Positions 55,892 through 61,766 of a DNA stretch of 64,000 nucleotides are shown in pieces. The stretch is from Niveispirillum sp. SYP-B3756 (GTDB lineage: Bacteria; Pseudomonadota; Alphaproteobacteria; Azospirillales; Azospirillaceae). A program made the translations under genes and the position numbers. The notes beneath the pieces are model-generated. The model ran no database searches. It was given only the letters and a program-made list of their open reading frames with translations, and was not told where the DNA came from. The stretch's first letter is position 1; every line of letters begins with the position of its first letter. The DNA lies in NCBI RefSeq assembly GCF_009495745.1, contig NZ_WIDQ01000001.1, positions 434,001 through 498,000 of the forward strand, given 5' to 3'.

Positions 55892-56683
55892 TCACGGGTC
55901 TTCAATGGGGTCCAGCCGAACCGGCTTTGGCACCCGCGCCAGGGTCAGTACATCCACGCCGCACGCCCCCGCCCGGTGCAGCACGCGGGCACATTCCCCC
56001 GCCGTGGCCCCGGTGGTCAGCACATCATCCACCAGCAATATCCTGGCACCCTTGACGCGGTCGGCATGGCGTGGATGGGGGGCGAAGGCCCCTGCGACAT
56101 TGCGCGCACGGCCCTTGGCCGTCAGCCCACCCTGGCTGGGTGTGGCGCGGCGGCGAACCAGCAGGTCGGGCACGACGGGTTTCCCCGCTATCTTTCCCAG
56201 ATGCAGCGCCAGCAGGGCCGACTGGTTGTAACGCCGGCGCAGCAGCCGCCAGCGATGCAGCGGTACGGCGGCAATCACATCGCACTCCGCCAGCAAGGCC
56301 GCGCCTGACCGCGCCATCCAGCGGGCAAAGCCGGGGGCGGCATCGGTACGGTCGCCATGCTTGAAGCCCAGGATCAGCGGCCGGCTGGCATCATCATAGG
56401 AGAGCACGGCGCGGGCCCGGCCAAATTGCGGCGGTGCGGCGATGCAGGCCCCGCAGAGGGCCGAAGCCCCGGCATCATAATCAAATGGCAGACCGCAGCA
56501 GGCGCAGAAGGGCGCATCAATGAAATGCATCGCCGTCCAGCAGGCGGGGCACAAGGTGCCGGGCGTGCCCACCCTGTCCCCACAGCCCAGACAGCGCGGC
56601 GGCAACAGCAAATCCAAGGCCGACCGCAGAAAAGCCTGCAGCGGCCCCCGCCAACCCTGAAGCGTTTCAACAATCTGGTTCAT
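55892..56683 (-). CDS. comF: ComF family phosphoribosyltransferase-like protein
   Basis: The 263-residue protein starts with a zinc-finger-like cysteine cluster, CLGCG...LCPACW and CACCG...LCGACI, near residues 31-83, then a phosphoribosyltransferase fold with ILLVDDVLTTGATAGECAR near 218. ComF proteins take part in DNA uptake and recombination in naturally competent bacteria, though the biochemical role is unsettled. The ATG at 56683 is chosen over the upstream start at 56788. It sits near the ccm operon but is separated by 90 bases and is probably independent. Confidence 0.94.
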   Translation of the reverse strand: MNQIVETLQGWRGPLQAFLRSALDLLLPPRCLGCGDRVGTPGTLCPACWTAMHFIDAPFCACCGLPFDYDAGASALCGACIAAPPQFGRARAVLSYDDASRPLILGFKHGDRTDAAPGFARWMARSGAALLAECDVIAAVPLHRWRLLRRRYNQSALLALHLGKIAGKPVVPDLLVRRRATPSQGGLTAKGRARNVAGAFAPHPRHADRVKGARILLVDDVLTTGATAGECARVLHRAGACGVDVLTLARVPKPVRLDPIEDP

Positions 56684-56771
56684 CCCGCCATGGTAGCATC
56701 GGGCACGATACATCGCCATGCACACATTCGCGCGGTTGCCAAGGACGGCGCATCGGGATATGGCAAGGGGC

Positions 56772-57698
56772 ATGAGCGACGCCGACACGATGCAGGTCTT
56801 CGACCGCCAGCTGGTCCGCCGTCACCGCGACCGCGCGGCGGCGACCATCGCCGACCATGATTTCCTGCTGCGGGAGGTGGGCAGCCGCCTGGCCGAGCGG
56901 CTGGAACTGATCCGCCGCAGCTTCCCGCGCGTGCTGGATCTGGGGTGCCATGGCGGGGAAATGGCCGGGCTGCTGCAGGGGCTGTCCGGCATCCAGACTA
57001 TTTTTCAAGCCGACCTGTCCCCCCGCATGGCCGGCGTGGCCGGTGCCGCCAATGGAACGGCTGTGCTGGCAGCGGATGAAGAACTATTGCCCTTCGCCCC
57101 CGGCAGCTTTGACATGGTGGTATCCAACCTGTCGCTGCATTGGGTGAATGACCTGCCGGGCAGCCTGATCCAGGCGCGCCAGGCCCTGCGGCCCGATGGG
57201 CTGTTCCTGGCCGCCATGTTCGGCGGCGACACGCTGTTTGAACTGCGCCGCGCCCTGATGGAGGCGGAAAGCGAAGTTCTGGGTGGGGTCAGCCCCCGCA
57301 TCAGCCCGATGGCGGGCTTGCGCGATGCTGCCGGCCTGTTGCAACGGGCCGGCTTTGCCCTGCCGGTGGCGGATATGGATACGCTGACCGTCTCCTATGC
57401 CAACCCGTTCCGCCTGTTGTCGGACCTGCGCGGCATGGGGGAAACCAATGCCGGTCTGGCCCGCCTGCGCCGCCCCATGCCCAGCGCCCTGCTGGCACGC
57501 GCCATGGAACGCTATGTGGAGCTGTTCGCCGAAGAGGATGGCAGCGTACCCGCCACCTTCCAGGTGATTTTCCTGGCTGGCTGGGCCCCCGACGCCAGCG
57601 TGCAGCAACAGCCGGCCAAGCGCGGCAGCGCCAGCCACCGGCTGGCCGAGGTGCTGAGCGAGATCGGGCAAGGCCAGCCGCCCGCCAAGCCACATTAA
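56772..57698 (+). CDS. NDUFAF5/BioC-like SAM-dependent methyltransferase fold protein
   Basis: The 308-residue protein begins MSDADTMQVFDRQLVRRHRDRAA, which matches the alphaproteobacterial relatives of NDUFAF5, the mitochondrial arginine hydroxylase that assists complex I assembly. The SAM motif is RVLDLGCHGGEMAGLL near residue 57, followed by FAPGSFDMVVSNLSLHWVND near 111. C-terminal features include ANPFRLLSDLRGMGETNA near 211. In alphaproteobacteria it may modify a complex I subunit, but this is inferred. The ATG at 56772 has AAGGGGC directly upstream; other ATGs at 56760 and 56790 are close by. Confidence 0.87.
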   Translation: MSDADTMQVFDRQLVRRHRDRAAATIADHDFLLREVGSRLAERLELIRRSFPRVLDLGCHGGEMAGLLQGLSGIQTIFQADLSPRMAGVAGAANGTAVLAADEELLPFAPGSFDMVVSNLSLHWVNDLPGSLIQARQALRPDGLFLAAMFGGDTLFELRRALMEAESEVLGGVSPRISPMAGLRDAAGLLQRAGFALPVADMDTLTVSYANPFRLLSDLRGMGETNAGLARLRRPMPSALLARAMERYVELFAEEDGSVPATFQVIFLAGWAPDASVQQQPAKRGSASHRLAEVLSEIGQGQPPAKPH

Positions 57699-57809
57699 TT
57701 AATAGAAGGGGGACCATGCCCCCTGGTCATGGACGCCCCGGCGTGGGAAGCCATCACCCCCGGAAATCGCTTTGTTGTTGTCCGCCCCCATGCTTAAAGA
57801 CGTGGCAGA

Positions 57810-58043
57810 ATGACGTTTAACGGGGTTTACAGGCCGATGGACAGCGCGGATGAGGATATTGTTGACCGGTTGCGGCGCCGCGCCGCCCGGGCGCGCGACC
57901 GCTATCCGGATGATGCCGATGATCCAACGACCCTGGTGGGCGGTCTGATCGCGGATTACGAGGCCGCTGCTGGCGAGATTCAGCGGATGCGCGACGCGCT
58001 GAAGGATCTGTCGCGTCAGGCCTTGCGGGTGATGTTGGGCTGA
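57810..58043 (+). CDS. Small hypothetical protein
   Basis: The 77-residue frame is charged and probably helical: DEDIVDRLRRRAARARDRYPDD then LIADYEAAAGEIQRMRDALKDL. I recognise no family. The start might also be the ATG at 57837 (MDSADED), which has AGG upstream. Support comes from codon use and the strong hairpin at 58045 right after its stop. It may be a small regulatory or structural protein. Confidence 0.5.
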   Translation: MTFNGVYRPMDSADEDIVDRLRRRAARARDRYPDDADDPTTLVGGLIADYEAAAGEIQRMRDALKDLSRQALRVMLG

Positions 58044-58044
58044 T

Positions 58045-58087
58045 CTTTCGGGGGGAAAGGCCGGTGAGCGCACTTTCCCCCCGAAAG
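58045..58087. terminator. Long perfect hairpin downstream of the small protein gene
   Basis: CTTTCGGGGGGAAAG and CTTTCCCCCCGAAAG form a perfect 15-bp stem around a 13-base loop, just after the stop at 58043. The absence of a T-tract leaves open whether it terminates, blocks RNA decay or acts otherwise. Confidence 0.6.
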
Positions 58088-58101
58088 CGTGAGAAAAATA
58101 T

Positions 58102-58129
58102 TTGCAAGCCGGTTTCAATGCGCTATGGT
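58102..58129 (+). promoter_or_regulatory. Candidate promoter of tRNA-Arg
   Basis: TTGCAA at 58102 and TATGGT at 58124 are separated by 16 bases, 40 bases upstream of the tRNA. It is a reasonable sigma-70 match for a stable-RNA gene. Confidence 0.45.
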
Positions 58130-58169
58130 CCGCGCCGCCCGCCCAGGAAGCCTGGTCGATGGCCGGCAT

Positions 58170-58246
<77 letters not shown>

Positions 58247-58473
58247 ATTTCCCCAATGATTTTGCTGACTTAGCGCGCTGTTGGAATTTTTGGTGTCACC
58301 ACGGTGGCAGCAAAAATGTTGGGGCCAACCGGGTCGTTTTTTTGCGTTCTGTCCCTGATTCTCAGCAGCGGACCGATGCCCCCTCAGCCCCGAGTCACCC
58401 TTGTTGCGGTTCAAAACAGTCCCAGGGTCCGGGACATGATCCTGGGCATCAGGCACTAAAGCCGCGCCGGGAT

Positions 58474-59676
58474 TCAGGCCGACAGGCGTTTTTCCACCAG
58501 ATTGACCGGCACCGACACTGTTTCAGCGGCTGGCACCGGCAATGGCTGATAGTCCGGGGATTGGCTGGGGAAGCGGGCCAGGAACAGGGTTCCGCCCTCC
58601 GCCGGCCGGCTGACGGTCAGGCTGCCCCCCAGCCGCTGCGTCACCTGGCAATAAGCCAGATAAAGCCCCAGCCCGCTGCCGCCCTGGGCCCGTCTTGTGG
58701 TGAAGAAGGGTTCGAAAATATGTGGTATGGCTTCGGGCTGGATGCCCAGCCCGTTATCCGCCACCCGTAATTCCACCCAACCCTCATTATCCTGGCCCAG
58801 GGAAATCACGATCTCTCCCGACCGCCCTTCCGGGAAGGCGTGGGTGATGGAATTGACCAGCAGATTGGTCACCAGTTGCGCCACCGCATCGGGGTAAAGA
58901 TCGACGGTCAGCTGGGTTGCCCCGGTCAGGCTGATCTTGTGCGGTGCCTTGCGGGTCTGCGGTCGCAGGCTGATCATCACCTCTTCGATATAGCTGACAA
59001 GATCGAAGCGCCGCCGGTCCTGCCGGGTACGGTCAACCGCCACATGCTTGAAGCTTTCGATCAGGCGGGCGGCGCGCTCCATGTTGGATTGCAGGATTCG
59101 CGCGACCAGCGCCGTGGCTTCGATATAATCCTGCATATGTTCCCGCCGCAGGGTGGCCTTGGTCAGTTCTTCCTGGATACGCCGCGTCTCCTGTACCAAC
59201 CGGGAGGACACAGAAAGGGCGTTGCCCACCGGTGTTGCCACCTCATGCGCTATGCCAGCCACCAGCCGCCCCAGCGAGGCCATCTTTTCCGCCTGGATCA
59301 GTTCATCCTGGGTGCCACGCAGGCAGGCCAGCGCCTCTTCCACCTGTCGGCGCGCCTCCCGCTCCCCTTGCATCACCTGGCGCAGAGTGGCCATCATCCG
59401 GACCAACAATACGGACAGGCCGACACCCATCAGGGCGGTCAGCGCCAGCCCCGGTCCGGCATGGAGCAGAGAGAGCATCAGCCCAGTCCCGGCCAGAATG
59501 CCAGGCAGCAAGCGCAAGCCCCCATAACGGAGGATCAGCAGGGCAAAACCGGTGGGCAGCCAGATCATCAGCAATGCCAACTCTGCCGGCGGCGAAACCG
59601 TCCGCCCCAGCCATCCCATCGCCCCATAGGCCAGGAGAAGCAGGAGATTAAGCGACAGCAGGCGCAGTTTCCGCAC
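58474..59676 (-). CDS. Sensor histidine kinase
   Basis: The 400-residue protein has an N-terminal membrane region of about four helices (LLSLNLLLLLAYGAM, LALLMIWLPTGFALLIL, LLPGILAGTGLMLSLL, LALTALMGVGLSVLLV), then a coiled-coil linker and a kinase core. The H-box is GIAHEVATPVGNALS near residue 143, the N-box NLLVNSITHAF near 272, and the G-boxes VADNGLGIQPEAI and GGSGLGLYLAY near 308-342. No response regulator is adjacent, and the ligand of the membrane sensor is unknown. It diverges from an AT-rich, repeat-rich gap. Confidence 0.92.
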   Translation of the reverse strand: MRKLRLLSLNLLLLLAYGAMGWLGRTVSPPAELALLMIWLPTGFALLILRYGGLRLLPGILAGTGLMLSLLHAGPGLALTALMGVGLSVLLVRMMATLRQVMQGEREARRQVEEALACLRGTQDELIQAEKMASLGRLVAGIAHEVATPVGNALSVSSRLVQETRRIQEELTKATLRREHMQDYIEATALVARILQSNMERAARLIESFKHVAVDRTRQDRRRFDLVSYIEEVMISLRPQTRKAPHKISLTGATQLTVDLYPDAVAQLVTNLLVNSITHAFPEGRSGEIVISLGQDNEGWVELRVADNGLGIQPEAIPHIFEPFFTTRRAQGGSGLGLYLAYCQVTQRLGGSLTVSRPAEGGTLFLARFPSQSPDYQPLPVPAAETVSVPVNLVEKRLSA

Positions 59677-60065
59677 GAGTCAGCCCCCCATTGGCCGGTC
59701 GGTCCCACGCGCGTGAATGTCCGACATTTGACTAATAGTTTAGACAAACCGGCGAATAATGAAAGCCTGTGTGCGTTACCGTTTATTCATTTCTTGCCAT
59801 GTGGCGTGCTGTCTTAACCGGTATCATACCAAACCGTTACCTTTGTCGGGCATCATGTTGCGCAAATGTGACGCCTGGGGCAAATGCACCAGCGGGCTGT
59901 CGGTTGCCTCTGGCGGCGTACATCGTTTCGCGTATTGTCCGTTTTGCCTTGTGGCGGGCGATCGACGCCACAACAGGATGGAACCCCGGGCGTGTCTCGC
60001 CGATCCGGGGATGATCATCTGAAGCCGGCGTGCCAGGCACAGCCGGCTTTTTCTTTTTCGCTATT
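59677..60065. other. AT-rich gap with promoter- and terminator-like signals
   Basis: Between the kinase start and repeat copy C lies a 389-bp stretch with TTGACT at 59728-59733 (reading right) and an intrinsic-terminator-like hairpin, AGCCGGC...GCCGGCT then TTTTCTTTTT, at about 60022-60055. Two overlapping short frames (59759-60022 and 59769-60014) lie between and neither is recognised. The layout suggests a short transcript, such as a small RNA or a tiny gene. The other end faces the kinase gene. Confidence 0.45.
60022..60055 (+). terminator. Candidate intrinsic terminator
   Basis: A 7-bp stem, AGCCGGC with GCCGGCT, and a 12-base loop are followed by TTTTCTTTTTC. It faces rightward and ends the unassigned transcript upstream of repeat copy C. 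Confidence 0.65.
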
Positions 60066-60226
60066 ATACCAATCTCCCTTGACCGTGACCGATCCAGGGA
60101 GATTTTGCGTTCCCCGCAGTCGCCGGGCGGGCGCGTCTGCGCCCTTGGCTTGCGCACCATATGGCGCGGGCCGGCGATCGCCGGCCTCCAACCCGCCTCA
60201 AGGTCAGCCTTGAGGCGGGTTGGTAT
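60066..60226. repeat. Palindromic dispersed repeat, copy C
   Basis: This copy has short terminal inverted repeats, ATACCAA at the left and TTGGTAT at the right. Stem 1 (CTCCCTTGACC/GATCCAGGGAG) carries two mismatches. Stem 2 is GGGCGC/GCGCCC, then the spacer TTGGCTTGCG. Stem 4 is a perfect GGCCGGCGATCGCCGGCC palindrome, and stem 5 is the long AACCCGCCTCAAGG/CCTTGAGGCGGGTT pair. It is the best-preserved copy at the right end and shows that the element is bounded by TTGGTAT. Confidence 0.87.
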
Positions 60227-60270
60227 TATTTTGTTGGCGGCGGCTTTTGTGAAGCCCTGCTTTGCCTGCG

Positions 60271-60319
60271 AGCGGATTCGCGCCAAAAGGTGATTTCACC
60301 TTTTGGCGATCCGCTCTAA
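60271..60319. repeat. Second palindromic family, copy 1 (AGCGGATTC element)
   Basis: AGCGGAT, a TCG bulge, CGCCAAAAGGTGA and their complement TCACCTTTTGGCGATCCGCT form a long hairpin that ends CTCTAA, 10 bases before the start codon at 60329. It may form in the leader RNA of that gene. It belongs to a family with a copy at 61214. Confidence 0.7.
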
Positions 60320-60328
60320 GATCGGGGA

Positions 60329-61096
60329 ATGTATAGCGATGTCCTCGACCTGCGTGATTTCTACCAGGGCAGCACCGGCCAGATGGTGCGCCGGTTGATC
60401 CGCCGCCGTATCCGCGCCCTGTGGCCTGATGTTAACGGCCTGCGGGTTTTGGGTATCGGCTACGCTACCCCCTATCTCGGCATGTTCAAGGAAGAGGCTG
60501 AACGGGTGATGGCGGTGATGCCAGCTAGCCAGGGCGTCATCGGCTGGCCGCCGGCGGGACCGGGCCGGGTGACCCTGGCGGATGAGGCCGAACTCCCCTT
60601 CCCGGATATGAGCATTGACCGGGTGCTGTTGATCCACGGGCTGGAATGTACCGAGGAATTGCGGCCTTTGATGCGGGAGCTCTGGCGTATCCTGGCCGGG
60701 GGCGGACGGTTGATCACCGTGGCACCCAACCGGCGCGGCATCTGGGCCCGTTCTGACCGCACGCCCTTCGGCATGGGCAGCCCGTTCTCCCCCTCGCAGT
60801 TGAAGCGGACCCTGCAAGCCAATATGTTTGTGCCGGAGCGGGAGGATTACGCCCTGTTCCTGCCCCCCACCGAATCGCGTTTCCTGCTCGCCAGCGCCGG
60901 CGCGGTGGAAGAATTGGGGCGCCGCTGGTTCCGCGCCTTTGCTGGTGTGCATATGATTGAGGCATCCAAGCAGATTTATGCCAGCGCCGCCCGTGCCAAG
61001 CAGAAAGAACGCCACCGCCTGCTTTCCCCTGCTGCCCAACCTGTCTTCGGCCGTCTGGTGGTTCAGCGAAGCGAAGTAAACAAGGAAGAGGAATGA
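60329..61096 (+). CDS. SAM-dependent methyltransferase domain protein
   Basis: The 255-residue protein has a methyltransferase-like fold with LRVLGIGYATPYLGMF near residue 38 as motif I, ELPFPDMSIDRVLLIHGLE near 88 and ELWRILAGGGRLITVAPN near 116. The C-terminal half (WARSDRTPFGMGSPFSPSQLKRTLQ) matches a family of uncharacterised alphaproteobacterial methyltransferases often next to a glyoxalase II gene, not seen here. The substrate is unknown. The start ATG follows GATCGGGGA. A hairpin precedes it and a perfect 17-bp inverted repeat follows 62 bases after its stop. Confidence 0.87.
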   Translation: MYSDVLDLRDFYQGSTGQMVRRLIRRRIRALWPDVNGLRVLGIGYATPYLGMFKEEAERVMAVMPASQGVIGWPPAGPGRVTLADEAELPFPDMSIDRVLLIHGLECTEELRPLMRELWRILAGGGRLITVAPNRRGIWARSDRTPFGMGSPFSPSQLKRTLQANMFVPEREDYALFLPPTESRFLLASAGAVEELGRRWFRAFAGVHMIEASKQIYASAARAKQKERHRLLSPAAQPVFGRLVVQRSEVNKEEE

Positions 61097-61158
61097 GCGG
61101 CCGCTGGCCCGCGGACACGGGCGCAGCAGCAAGCCAAGGCGACGAATGCCACCCGCCC

Positions 61159-61198
61159 TAGAGCCGGGTGCGTTTAACCGGAAACGCACCCGGCTCTA
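61159..61198. terminator. Perfect 17-bp inverted repeat after the methyltransferase
   Basis: TAGAGCCGGGTGCGTTT and AAACGCACCCGGCTCTA flank AACCGG. It is a strong hairpin with no T-tract, and shares the CTCTAA end with the AGCGGATTC family. It could terminate transcription or stabilise the mRNA. Confidence 0.55.
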
Positions 61199-61213
61199 AC
61201 TCCTTGTTCAGCG

Positions 61214-61247
61214 AGCGGATTCACGCTCCAAAGCGATTCCGCTCTAA
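61214..61247. repeat. Second palindromic family, copy 2
   Basis: AGCGGATTCACGCT and AAGCGATTCCGCTCTAA form an imperfect hairpin, overlapping the stop codon of the TerB-like gene at 61244. The outer sequence GAGCGGATTC and CCGCTCTAA recurs at 60270-60319. Confidence 0.6.
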
Positions 61248-61657
61248 GCGCCCGGTGCCGCCGTATGGCGGGCGCGGGCACCACGTTCAAGGGCGGCGGC
61301 GGTCAGCCGGTCCACCTCCAGCCGATGGCGCAGCATTTCCAGCATCCGCAATTCCTCCTGGCTGGCTGTGCGGTCGGACGCCACCACCTCGCAGGCCAGC
61401 ATATAGGCCGTTTCCCGCAGCGGCTTGCTCAGGGCCTGCCGGATAGCGTCGATGGTGTGATCCAGCCCGTCGGCACCGGCCAGAAACTCGGTACATTCGC
61501 GCGCTACCGTGGGCAGATGATCCGCTGCAAACCCCCGGAAAGCGGGCAGGGAGCGTACATTCTCCCCGATGGTCATCAGTTCAGCATCCGTCATGTCACC
61601 ATCGGCGGCCGAGGCCAGAACCATGGCGTAGATAAGCGCGCGGCAATGATCGATCAT
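61244..61657 (-). CDS. TerB-like (tellurite resistance) family protein
   Basis: The 137-residue helical protein has the TerB-like acid cluster ASAADGDMTDAELMTIGE near residue 17 and VVASDRTASQEELRMLEMLR near 95, the repeated pattern of metal-binding loops in this family. It begins MIDHCRALIYAMVLAS. I use the ATG at 61657, 8 bases after AGGGA, not a TTG at 61681. It is a small, cytoplasmic, probably calcium- or metal-binding protein without known role; true tellurite resistance is not implied. Confidence 0.85.
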   Translation of the reverse strand: MIDHCRALIYAMVLASAADGDMTDAELMTIGENVRSLPAFRGFAADHLPTVARECTEFLAGADGLDHTIDAIRQALSKPLRETAYMLACEVVASDRTASQEELRMLEMLRHRLEVDRLTAAALERGARARHTAAPGA

Positions 61658-61766
61658 GCTGTTTTCCCTGCGATGGTACAAAACCTGAAATGGACAGCGG
61701 CCCCTGCACCTTGCCGCCCCGGTTTCCCTGATGCCAGCCGCCAGGGGGACTACCCCTTACGGCCTG

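Noticed and set aside
59759-60022. Two overlapping short frames in the gap upstream of repeat copy C
   Set aside because: Neither frame has a clear ribosome-binding site or recognisable sequence, and they compete for the same DNA; the region is listed as a gap with a possible small RNA.
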